Shown: positions 10,801 to 21,402 of the stretch, piece after piece
Layout of the letters: the number at the start of each line of letters is the position of its first letter
How positions within the stretch are numbered: position 1 is the first letter of the stretch
Assembly: GCF_910596095.1 (NCBI RefSeq)
Contig: NC_056543.1
Span: 21,786,542-21,850,541, forward strand
Direction: 5' to 3'
Source: Thunnus maccoyii
Taxonomy: Eukaryota; Chordata; Actinopteri; Scombriformes; Scombridae
DNA: 64,000 nucleotides
Position numbers and translations under genes: made by a program
Notes under the pieces: generated by a model
The model's input: only the letters and a program-made list of their open reading frames with translations
Database searches by the model: none
Told to the model about the DNA's origin: nothing

Positions 10801-13800
10801 TGGCCCAGTCTCCATGACTCCTGGAGATGCTCCGAACGAGCAGTCTTAGACTTTTTTTTTTATTAATGCGATCCGCCTTGCTAACATGCCCAGACCACCG
10901 CCGACAGGCCTCACACTGCATTCTGGGATATCTTCAGCCCTTTACCTGCTCTTAGCTAATTACTTTTTAGCCGTGCACTCGCACAATAATTGGTCTTGTG
11001 CTGCTGCTTCCCCTCCCTCTGCTGCACCGAGTGCTGATTTGTGCACTTTTTTTCCCCTCTCTGTGTCGTCCTTATTCCCCTGTTTTTTTTTTTATCGTCC
11101 TCCAAAAGCCATCCAATTAATATGCTAATGAGCTGATAAATATTTATAGGGGTTTAAATTATGCAGAAAGCTTTCAGAGCCTTGTGTGAAATGCGTCGCT
11201 CGCAGGACTTCAAAGCCTTGCATTGCTAACGAGGAAGGGGGCAGATTTGCATACGGCTTTAATCAGCTGAATACTGATTATGCTTCATTATAGAGTTGGA
11301 GGGGGGGAGCCGGGTTGGAGGAGGCTGCCAGCTGCACTTGTCGTTTGTTTCATTCCAGCAAGAGAGGGAGAGGGTGAACTTTTTCAGAAGTACTGACAAT
11401 CTTGGCACAGGAGAAAGAGAGAGAGAGGCAAGGAAAGAGGGAGAGTGAGTGCACTGTAAAAGAGAAAGGGGCTGAGCTATAAGAAAAGAAAAGAGAAAGA
11501 GTGCAGACTGAGGGAAGGAGAGCTGTTTGCCTAAACCCTGCTGGCTTTCCCTGTGTGCGTATCCTGGTGTTGTTCAGTGAACCGTGTGGTGGACAGTGCC
11601 ACTGTGTCTGTGTGTAGCTCTGGTTGTATTGAACTCTGCTCGTTGACCAGTGGAGAGTGAAGAGAGGGGGGAGTGGGAGGAGGAACTGAGTGCCCGACAC
11701 CCTGTCGGTGGGTTTGCCCAGCACAGGCCGTTTTCCTTGATAGGCTCTGCAACCATGCTGGAAAACACGGGTGGAGCAAAAGCGGGTGAGTTTTTGATGA
11801 GGTCGTGATGGAGCTCAGCTGGGTTTTATTGTTGCTTGCCGTCCTTGTGCGAAATAGGAGAAGCCAAGCTGGCACACTTTGCATTTTTGTGTTAACAAAC
11901 AATTTTTTGTAGTGTTGCCCTTGACTGTAAAAACCATTGTATTGGTGGTTAAGTTTGCTGGATCATGTAGTTTGCTGCTTTGAACCGTGAATGTGATCAT
12001 GCGGTTATGGGATATATTGGGGTGACGAAAGTGAGAGCACTCCTTAAATAATTGAGAAAGAGCTGTTATGTTTTAACTGGCAGTCTCATTATGTGTCTCT
12101 GTCTGGCTCTTCCAGATGCTAAAGTGAATAATCAGTCAGAAACTACTAAATGTGCAATGGAAAGTGGTGACGGGAACACCGGTGAGTGACCTACAGCTTT
12201 TTTTTTTTTTCTCCTGCTTTTTTTTTTTCTTTACTGGACTGGAATCAGGGTGTCGAGTTTTACCTACTCATTCAACAGGTTTCAAATTCTTAGCCAAAAA
12301 TTTCAATTTTTGTGTTACTGACTCATTTTTGAAAAAAAAAAGAGATGGCAGCTTTCCAAAATCCTTGTGAGCAGTTCTCTTTTTCAAATTAATTGTTTAC
12401 CTCACAGGGCAGTTTCCCTTATTTGTGCCTAATGAATATCACACTAATTTGCTGCGTCTCAGTGCTTCAGTGATTTTGTGATGAAAATGATCAAACTGAA
12501 AGTTAACGTTGTAGATTCACTGCACAGTGTTATATGTGTATTGTGCAATGATGAATTAAGTAAATATTAATGACACTGTATGCTTCCCATTTCCATGTAA
12601 GCCTGTAGTGTTAATATTTAATTCTGTGATGATTCGCCAGCCTACATTTGAACAGATTCACGCAGCTGTGTTGGATCACTTATATATATATATTTATATT
12701 ATATATGCTGTCATTTTAAAAGTATGTTTTTACTCAAACCCAGTCTTCATTTCACCTGAAAACTGTGCTGTTTGTTTTCCTTCACTATTCTTCTGCAGGG
12801 TCACTGTGGGCTTCTAGTATTGTGTTCCTCATTCTTCTGTTAAACCAACAACAGTGTAGATTATGTTGCCTGCTAAACCACGCTCAAAACATCTTTGAAC
12901 TGCTCTGACAACATGTTTCATGTATTATATTTCTGTCCGTAGGAATCCAAATCAATGGATTGGACTTTCAGAGGCAGACGGTGCCAACCACAAGTGCAAT
13001 CACTAGCGCACATGCACAAGCCCTCCTCCAACAGGTAACGCGTGAGGCACACCACCACCACCACCACCACACGAGCACACACTTTATCTTCAGCAACTTT
13101 GTGCTCCTGTTTTTGTGGGAGGAGCAGATCATTTTTAGATTTAGTGACAGTTATTTTTTAGATAGTTTTTTTTTTTTGGCACAATTGAACAAATACACAA
13201 AAATGACATTTACAGTGTAATTTAAGTAATTTACAGTGCAGGGAGAGGCTGAAAACCCAGTCGGCTTATTTGAATCCACACCTAAATAATGTTAAAAATT
13301 TCACAGTGTTATAGAGAACACAAAATCAACATACAGAAAATAACATGACTACATAATATGACACAGATTAGTTTTACAATGAAATATGAAGTTTGAACAG
13401 AGGAATGTTCATCTCCACTCATATATGCACAAGCAGAAAGAGTTAATTTAAATGAGCCAGGCTCTCCTGGTGTCGCCTGGCAACAAGGCAGATTAATCAA
13501 CCCTGTATGCTAATTAGCTGCTCTGCGGTTGCTCGGAAACAGATGGCCGAGAATATGCAAATCTATGCAGAATTTACATGCACTGCATAACAGTTATTTT
13601 AATTAGCATCTCAACTCTCCCCTCCCTTCCCTTCACTTTCCATGTCTCTGAAGGCTGCGGCACATTTTAAATACCCACTTTCTCACTCCCTTTTTAATTC
13701 AAATCCTCTCCCTGCCCAAAGACTGAAGGCTCATTCTCAGGAAAGCCGCTCAGGTAGCACAGAGATATAATGTTTCATTGTGTTTTCAGTTTTATGCTTT

Positions 13801-16800
13801 TTAAAAAATTAAACTGGTAGTTTTTGTCTGAATTAAATATTCTTTCAAATTGCTTCCAGGTAAGAGCTTCTCATTTTTTTATGATAACAATAATAATATT
13901 TAATTGATTAGCTTACATGGTCAACAATGCTCAGTTATGCCTCTAGGAAGGTTTCCTCTAAGCCCCGTCTTTGCTTCACCTCCACTAGTCTAAGTCGGAA
14001 GACTCGAGTGCTCTTCCGACCTCCGTCCAGCAGAGCGTATTGCCTCAAACCCAGCTAATGTTGGCCGGGGGACAGATTGCAGGAGTAAGTGGCCCGTTGC
14101 CTCTCTGCTTTGAGTTAAAACCAGGTTGTAGCCACGTATCTGAGGTGACACCTTAAAACATTTAACCCTGGCTGAAAAAGTGGGTGATGAAATGATCGCT
14201 TGCCCTGATTCTGTGGCTAAGGCTGGTGTCTCCTCTGCCTGTTTGCCTGTTCATCCTTGTGGTTGTTAGGCTTATGTTCAAATTCCTCCATAACAGAAAT
14301 GTTTGGACATAACCTCGGTGTGTCTGTACACTCGTGATCAGGCCAATCACGTCACATTGGCTACATTTCATTTCCATGTTTCTCCCATTTACAGCTCAGG
14401 CCATGTTGTAGTTGCAGTGATCAGTCGGGTTGAATGCGGCCGCTTTTGTGCTGTGCGGGAGTAGATGTGCATGTGGGTTTGAGTTTGAAACATTACATCA
14501 ACATGCTCATTTGCACTTGTGCCTGGCTCAGCTGCATGAGTCTTATCCCCATTTGCCTGTCTGGGCTCATATTAGTGTTGTCACGATAGTCAAAGTTTCA
14601 GTACTAATTTGATACCTATGTGAAAAGTTTAATTCAATGGCATTGTGACCTAATGTATTCATATGTAACGTAAGATGGTAAATCCACTTCACCATCATCT
14701 GTACGGGTGTGTACTGTCAAGTTGGCGTAATAAAAAGCTGTTAAATAGTTGTTGGCAACAGCATCAAACACTGCAGTCCACCTGTTGTTGTTAATAAAAC
14801 TCAAGTGTTTTTCTTTAAGTACTTAAAGACAGATCTCATGCCAACATGCCAAGACTATTAATATAATATTACACAACTACATTATGTTTTTTTTGTAAAA
14901 TGTTGCTGTGGTATTATAATGGTTACCAATATGTTGGATTTTAAACTTTGCACATGTATCAAACCCAAAACTGAGGTATCATGACAACACTAACTCATCC
15001 AATGACACTTGAATTGTATGAATCCTACTTACTTATGTCTTTCTCTTTCCCCTTTTCCTCTCTGTAACCTCCTGTATTCAGTTGACCCTGACCCCAGCAC
15101 ATCAGCAGCTGTTGATCCAGCAGGCACAAGCTCAGATCCTGGCTGCAGCCGTGCAGCATTCAGCTAGCCAGCAGAACAGCACCACTGGGGCCAGTATCTC
15201 AGCCTCCGCAGCCGCACCCATTACCCAGCTACCCCTGTCACAGCCAATCCAGATTGCTTCTGTAAGATCACACAATCAGCCATCAACCAGTTGTTTTTTT
15301 TTTTTCTGCAACTCATAGAAACAATATTTTAACAAAACTTCCTGTATGTAAACTTGTAGCCCTGAATTCTTTTTTTTTTTTTTTTTTAATGAAGCTGACT
15401 GAATAATGTGGATACCTGAATTCTATTTTCGTTGAATTATTTTAATTGTATTTCACTTTTGAAACAGGACTTAGTTTTTGATTAATGTTTTTTTTTTAAA
15501 ACTAAACTAATGTGGATGAAGATGTAAGATAGTTGTTATCTGGCTTTAAATTAGTTGGGTAAGGATTTTAAATCAAAATTTTCATTATTGTGAAAATTAT
15601 TTGCACTGTAGGAGACATCCAGAGTTTCTGTGTTGAGTAAACAAAAATCAGGTTTAAAAACTACATTCATAAATGTACTGCATCTTATTTTAAAGGTATA
15701 CTATGTGAGATTTTCCTTAAAAAAAAAAAAAAAAGGATAGATTCATACAAAAAAAACAATTAGAAGTGTGTGGTGGTGTATTTCTCCACAGAGACCCTGA
15801 CCCTGCCTGTATTTTCTTATTATTTTGCTGTGTGTGGGACGCTTCTGGGTGTCAACTTTTGGACAGTGGGTGTGTAGCCCCCAGCCAATAACAGCACGCA
15901 GGGTGTGAAGTCGGGACTAAAAATTTAGCGACCAGGTTACATCGCTGTCTCTGTGTCTCTCCTCTGCTCCGCCCTGCTCTCTATCTCGTGGATGTATAAA
16001 GAGCTGCGGGTCTGTGTATCTGCTTTACCGAAGGCAGGGCCGATCTACACACACGCAGAGCAGAGAGGCCACAGTGGACAAGATGAAGCTCTGCATTCAC
16101 ACAAAATCCCACAATGCGGCACCTGCGCGGGTCTGGGCGTGTTTATTTGTGCTTTAGAACGTAACTGCCGTGAAACAATCAGAAAATAACATTTTATCTG
16201 TTTCACGGCTTTGTTCTTGCCAGCACTGCTCGCTCTCTTCAGTCAATCTATAGCTCGCTCAACCACCCCTGCCGCTGCCAATGCAGCATTTGCATATATT
16301 TTCCAATTATGACAAAGTCGGTTGTGATGGTGCCACAATTAAACTTTGGGTGATGAGAGCTCATAGCCACAATGCTGCGGTGATGTAATTTAGTCTGGTA
16401 TATGGTGTAAACATCTATTTTTACAACATCATTCTAGAGGCCATTTGATTTGTCTTGCAGCAGCTACAGCAGCAGAATCTTGGTCTGCCTCAGTTTGTTC
16501 TCGTGCAGCCAGGTCACCCGATCGCCACATCACTGCAGCCTCAGTTCATCATCTCACAGACACCGCCTGCCCAACAAGGTAAGCGCTACAGGGGGTTGCA
16601 CTGTTTGATTTACATGCAGAATTAAGAAAAGATTTAGTTACCAAGTATGGGATTTATAATTGAAACTTTCTTTTTATCTTCCCTCCCCTGACTGTCTTTC
16701 ACTCTGCAGGCATATTGCAAGCCCCGGGTTTTCTAACTCAACTACCTCAAAGCCAAGCTAACCCCCTGCCGACTCAACAAAGCATCACCCTCACAACTCA

Positions 16801-17180
16801 GGTTGGTAATGATGCAAGCATCTCTTTTAAACTCTGAAAAATGATGGCATTTCTTTCAGCTGTACCAGGTGTTTGAATAAAAAACAACTTTTATAGACTG
16901 ACTGTGCATTTTGTTTGACCGCATGTTAATCTCCTACATTACTGCGTTTTTATTTTCCTTCTCAGACTCTTAATCTTAATTGTAATCACATTTTGTGTTT
17001 TGCAGCCTGCAACTCCAACCCGCACAACAGCAGCCACACCTATTCAGACCCTGCCCCACAGTCAGACACCACCCAAACGGTTGGACACCCCCACTCTGGA
17101 GGAGCCTAGTGATCTGGAGGAACTGGAGCAGTTTGCCAAGACCTTCAAACAGAGGCGTATCAAACTGGGCTTCACGCAGG

Positions 17181-17211
<31 letters not shown>

Positions 17212-20200
17212 CTAAATACATTTGATTGATCATTAAGGGTCCAGTGATTTGTAATTCCATGTGTTTTGCTTTTGGCAAATGAACATCAGTGGATAATCTC
17301 ATGTCATGTTCAGATTCTTAGGCCCAGTTCACACTTTGCATTAACATGTGTCTCCACATGTGTCTAAAGTGACCACTTGTGATCAGATCTCACTTCCCCG
17401 CTCAATATGCAAATAAACATGTACATCATTTCCGTTTGCAAAGACCAAATGTGGTGCAGAGGAGAGCAAAACTCAGTTAGGAGCAGCTGAGATTGTCACT
17501 AAAATGAAAATAGCTGATCCGCCTTAAAGGTCAGTCCACCTTTAGTGAGCCTAACCCATTGTCGCTAACTTTGGGACTAAGCCTTCTTCACTTTAATCAG
17601 CAGGTGGCAGGCAAGACACGGGAACTTGGCTTAGGTCTTGTTGTAGCATTTATTCACTGACAAACAGCCTAAACTGTGCACACACTGCACTGCGACGTTC
17701 ACAGCTGTACTGCTAACTTCATACTCTGCTCAGGTTGCCTGGCGTGAATGAGTATGTACTTCCGCTTCCGCAGAGGATGTCAGTTGAGTAGGTGGTCCTT
17801 CAATGTGGCCCAGGACACATTCAGTATACTCTGCTAAAAGAATGTGGCCATATACAGCCCAGACCACCTCTGAGTGATTGGATCGCATTGCGTCCTCAAT
17901 GCGCCTAGTACAGGTGTGCGTTCACACCTGTACTTGTGCACTTGTGATTGGATCACCCAAGATGCATTTTAATGCTGGGTGTGAACAGGGCCTTAATGCA
18001 TATAGCAATCATTAACAACATATTGGTGAGTCTTTTCCTGCAATACCTCCCTGTAGAGAACCAGAGTGAAATTGCTCATGATGCTGGTGCTTACATTATT
18101 CATATTTCTCTGTCCCTTCATTCTTGGTCCGTCTCTCCGTTTCTCTCCTTCTCACCAGGGGGATGTTGGCCTGGCCATGGGGAAGCTGTACGGAAACGAC
18201 TTCAGCCAAACTACCATCTCTCGCTTTGAGGCCTTGAATCTGAGCTTTAAGAACATGTGCAAACTCAAGCCATTGCTGGAGAAGTGGCTCAATGATGCAG
18301 GTTTGTCCCTGAACCCACCCAATTGACTGCTATCGAGGCAATTGCCACGGGAGTAGTAGTGTGGGCACGGGCTGTGTATCTTTACATTACCTTGTCTTTA
18401 CCTCCCTCCCCTTTCTTTGTGTCGGTGCTGTTTGTGCAGAGAACCTGACATCTGACCAGGGCCTGTCCAGCCCCAGTGCCCTGGGCTCCCCAGGCATGGG
18501 CATAGAGGGGATCAACCGCAGACGGAAGAAGAGGACCAGTATTGAGACCAACATCCGAGTGGCCTTAGAAAAAAGCTTTCTTGAGGTGAGAACAGTTAAC
18601 AGTATTGACCTGATCAGAGAAAATGAACTTCCCATCAAGCAAACATTAGAGGTTAGATGTTACCTGTTGTTGTGTACCGTGCCAGCTAAAAAATGAAGCA
18701 GTTTTTTTTTGCAATATATTGGTATATTTTCGAGAGAGTAGGATTTGAAATAAAAAAGGAAGTTTGAAACATAATGAGCATATGAATGGAAAGTGGAGCA
18801 GTGGATTATGCAGCAGGAACGGTTTTGGAGGTTTCTATTCTGCCTTGAAAACTTGTCACTATTGTCAGGAAACCCCAGTTGTAGTTTGTAAGTATGTAAT
18901 GTTATCATGGTATAAATCTTTGGTCATAATGTCTAACCTTTTAATAGATGTTATCTGAAATAAAAATGACATAAGCTGTGCTTATAGTGACAGAAGTAGT
19001 CTCCTTAGTGCTGACAGGGCATCTCTGGCTTCTTTGCCCTCTTCAAGCAGAACCAAAAACCTACCTCTGAGGAGATCACCATGATCGCTGACCAGCTCAA
19101 CATGGAGAAGGAGGTGATTCGGGTCTGGTTCTGCAATCGCCGGCAGAAAGAGAAGAGGATTAACCCCCCGAGCAGTGGCAACAGCGGAGGAGGCAACACC
19201 CCCATCAAAACCATCTTCACACCCAGTAGCCCTTTGGTAAGGATAGACACAACTTGCTCATAAGTGTTTCTTGAGGGATTATTCTTTAAGAAGTAAAGGA
19301 AAGATTGTCACAGGGTCACGCATATTTGTCACTTGTATTTGGAGGCTTGTCACGACATGTGGATATTTGTTCATTAAGCTCTTATAATTGGTTCTTTGGG
19401 CAAAGCTGCCATGACAAAAGGTTTATTATATTTGCGTGTGTAGCTGTAGCTAAATGACTCTCTAACACACATTATCTCATTCAATCCTCCCTCCTATTCT
19501 GTTGCCCAGGTGGCCAGCACAGCAAGCCTTGTGAGCAGTCCAACTATTAACACACCCACCACTCTGACTGTAAATCCAGTGATGCCTCTCACCAGCACCA
19601 GCGTCTCCAGTTTGTCTTTCACAGGTGTGTGTGCTCAACCGTATTTGCTTTTAGGAAAGTGTTAGAATTTTTAGAATTTAAGGTTAACTTTGTCGTGTTT
19701 TGTCAAATAAACCCCAATGACCCACGTTTCTCCAAAGGCACGACAGTTGGAGCCACAAACACTGCATCTGTCATCTCCACTGCACCTATGGTTACCACAG
19801 CAACCAGCTCTCCATCATTAAGCCCGTCACCAATGAGTATTCAGTCCACGACTGCAGAGAGTAAAGCTGGTGTTCATGCGCATACCGTCGTCACCCAGGC
19901 CCCGTCGTCTATAGCCACCACTTTAGGGACGGGTCAGGTGATGGTGGCGACTTCAGGGCTGTCTGCGGCGCTGCAGGGTGCCCAGTTACCCACCAGCGCC
20001 AGCCTTGCTGCTATGGCTGCTGCTGCAGGGCTCAACCCAGGACTGATGGCCCCCTCCCAGTTCACCCCAGGGTTAGTATTGGGCATGTTCAAACAGGTCC
20101 TCCAGTTATCACTTCTGTGGATTTCACTCAATTGTTCACGTCCTCTTTATTGATCAATATCCTTTTGTCTGTGTGTTCAGGGGGGCCCTGCTCAGTCTGA

Positions 20201-21402
20201 CTCCTGGTGGCCTTGGCAGTGCGCTGAGTCCTGCCCTCATGAGCAACAGCACCCTTGCCACCATCCAAGGTGTGTAGCAATGTCATGACAATACATTAAC
20301 AACTTACTGTACAAATATCTTGTAGTCTGCTACAGAAATACAGTTTCATAGGTAGTCACATGGGATGGAGCAGAGCTTCCCAACCTGTTTGTACTGCAGA
20401 CTGTTTTTATATTGACAAATTGGTTGCAGATGGGCTGAGAAAAGACAGAGCAAGAGAAAGAGAGGGCAAGCTTAAAAACCAAACCAGAAGCTGATATTAA
20501 CTTAGTTTGCTCTGTGTAAATATTTATTTACTAAATTTGAAGAGTACGGATAGACCTCTCAGCAACATCCAGGATGTGTCCTCACACACATTTTGTGTAC
20601 TTCTGAATGGCCTGTTAGTTTCTGTGCCTGTGAAAAATCAAAGAACTTCCTCAAGTCCCTCTGCAAGCCTGCAACCTGAGGGTTGGGAACCTCTGTTATG
20701 AGGACCAAACCTGACTCATTAGGAAAAACACAAATTAATGAATCAATAAATAAAACGGTGAAATAAATTCAAGAGTATATCAATGAACAAAAAGTAGATG
20801 AAATATTTCTAACACATACAAAGAAAATTAAAATCCATTATAGGGTTATCAGGAGAAATAATTACCCTAATTATTAGTATAATGACAACAAAAATTTAAT
20901 GAGGCCACCATTAATTTGCATATTGTGGACCACAACCATGAGGTTAACGCCACCGAGAAAAAATTTCATCTATGAATATAAAAAATCCTGCTGAGTGGTG
21001 ATTCGTTTTTAATGATAGAAAAACAAATCCTGCAGAAAGAAAAGTCCTGCAATGACAGTAAAAAGTGAAATAAACTCTGTGTTATTCATTTGATAACTGA
21101 TATTTGATCATTTGATCATCTGATGATTCTCCACAGCTCTGGCATCGGGTGGGACGATCCCCATCACTTCTCTGGACGGTGGTAACCTGCTGTTTGCCAA
21201 CACATCTGCTGGTAACACACCCAACCTGGTGACCACGCCGCTCTTCCTGAGCCCCCAGAACCTGTCGCTGCTCGCCAGCAACCCCGTCAGCCTGGTGTCC
21301 GGGGCGGGGGGGCTGCAGCTCACTGCTGATGCTCATCATCAAGCCACCACGGCTGTGCCTGTGCAAGCCTCGACCATTACCACTGCCTCCAAGGCTCAAT
21401 GA
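4849..21402 (+). CDS. pou2f1: POU domain class 2 transcription factor 1 (Oct-1)
   Basis: Nuclear transcription factor that binds the octamer ATGCAAAT and acts at snRNA, histone H2B and immune genes. I join 15 exons: 4849-4894, 12116-12181, 12943-13034, 13989-14084, 15082-15261, 16461-16578, 16710-16801, 17006-17179, 18159-18300, 18440-18585, 19051-19236, 19510-19624, 19738-20071, 20181-20269, 21137-21402. All junctions are GT..AG, phases agree, and the product is 713 aa (human about 743). The start [13 protein letters not shown] matches the Oct-1 N-terminus. Residues about 70-260 are Gln-rich. The POU-specific domain is about 262-336 ([20 protein letters not shown]). The homeodomain is about 363-422 and ends in [12 protein letters not shown], with the POU-class Cys at 412. 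The rest is Ser/Thr/Ala-rich and ends in ASKAQ. The block VQLAGTSLQ..., found in mammals after exon 3, is not visible. Identity is very secure; the exact orthologue (a/b duplicate) is not decided. Confidence 0.95.
6254..6420 (+). repeat. Fish interspersed repeat (TTTGTATAGCCCAATAT family)
   Basis: The text 'attgtatttgtatagcccaa' followed by 'caaatttgcctcaggggga' and 'cagaccctcgattcgtgga' is a motif string recurring in percomorph genomes. A second copy in reverse orientation lies at 39345-39435 in this window. Confidence 0.65.
9517..9600 (+). repeat. Fish interspersed repeat (TTTATTTGTATAGCACATTT family)
   Basis: It reads 'aagtttatttgtatagcaca' then 'aaggcaattcaaaatgcttt', a common fish dispersed repeat. 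Only a short piece is present. Confidence 0.6.
11100..11340 (+). promoter_or_regulatory. Candidate POU2F1 internal promoter/enhancer with octamer sites
   Basis: It carries an ATGCTAAT octamer variant at 11122-11129 and a canonical octamer in reverse orientation (ATTTGCAT) at 11245-11252. It lies 0.4-0.65 kb upstream of the alternative first exon at 11755. Between the sites the sequence is rich in homeodomain-like TAAT/ATTA cores. In mammals POU2F1 has a distal ubiquitous and an internal lymphoid promoter and is autoregulated by Oct factors; that this region is the fish counterpart is inference. Confidence 0.4.
11755..11785 (+). CDS. pou2f1: Alternative first coding exon of POU2F1
   Basis: ATG CTG GAA AAC ACG GGT... 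encodes [10 protein letters not shown] plus one base, followed by a GTGAGT donor at 11786. The phase is identical to exon 1 (4849-4894), so it joins exon 2 at 12116 in frame and gives [19 protein letters not shown]. The 400 bases before it are GA-rich and look like a 5' UTR. Mammalian Oct-1L isoforms also begin with a short distinct exon starting ML at an internal promoter. The motif in the sequence is clear; use of the exon is inferred. Confidence 0.6.
13500..13615 (+). promoter_or_regulatory. Octamer cluster in POU2F1 intron 3
   Basis: Within about 105 bp lie ATGCTAAT (13507-13514), canonical ATGCAAAT (13555-13562) and ATTAGCAT, the reverse of ATGCTAAT (13602-13609). These are Oct-factor binding sequences inside the gene for Oct-1 itself, suggesting autoregulation. 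No exon is present here. Confidence 0.4.
14573..14992. mobile_element. hAT-like MITE (TAGTGTTGTCACGATA family)
   Basis: The left end TAGTGTTGTCACGATAG and the right end, whose reverse complement is TAGTGTTGTCATGATAC, are terminal inverted repeats. Flanks share a CTCAT core (gctcatat / actcatcc), consistent with a decayed 8-bp target duplication. It lies in POU2F1 intron 4 and has no coding capacity. Confidence 0.7.
15690..16420. repeat. Probable TTAA-type MITE, right end not identified
   Basis: It starts with TTAAAGGTATACTATGTGAG, a terminus typical of fish MITEs, and continues into sequence that is GC-richer than the surrounding intron ('gccaataacagcacgcaggg'). No matching inverted terminus was found, so the right boundary is uncertain. 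An ATTTGCAT octamer lies at 16288-16295. Confidence 0.4.
17180..17207 (+). repeat. (GT)14 microsatellite forming the exon 8 splice donor
   Basis: Exon 8 of POU2F1 ends ...TTCACGCAG at 17179 and the intron begins directly with 28 bases of GT repeat, then AAGACT. The donor GT is therefore the first unit of the microsatellite. The repeat ends in GTGTAAG, itself a reasonable donor-like sequence 25 bp inside the intron. Confidence 0.9.
17319..17995. mobile_element. MITE in POU2F1 intron 8 (GGCCCTGTTCACAC family)
   Basis: The left end AGGCCCAGTTCACACTTTGC and the right end, whose reverse complement is AAGGCCCTGTTCACACCCAGC, form inverted termini. Both then run into ATTAAcATG-type sequence and GTGATC motifs. 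The interior is noncoding. It separates the two exons that encode the POU-specific domain. Confidence 0.65.

Larger units (their letters stand above)
4895..11754 (+). other. POU2F1 intron 1 (first part)
   Basis: No coding exon is visible. The first 0.8 kb is CpG-rich and looks like a CpG island continuing from the promoter; its open frames have no family resemblance. It also holds two fish interspersed-repeat fragments (6254-6420, 9517-9600), one canonical octamer ATGCAAAT at 8453-8460, and a region from about 10540 onward that looks less decayed than its surroundings and leads into the alternative first exon. Confidence 0.6.

Noticed and set aside
11350-11902. Minus-strand open frames of 123 and 124 codons
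   Set aside because: Antisense to the GA-rich 5'UTR-like sequence of the alternative POU2F1 exon; low-complexity Ser/Leu/Thr/His.
13040-13075. (CAC)n giving a poly-His run after POU2F1 exon 3
   Set aside because: It follows the GTAACG donor at 13035 and is intronic; the run is a short trinucleotide repeat, not a coding His tract.
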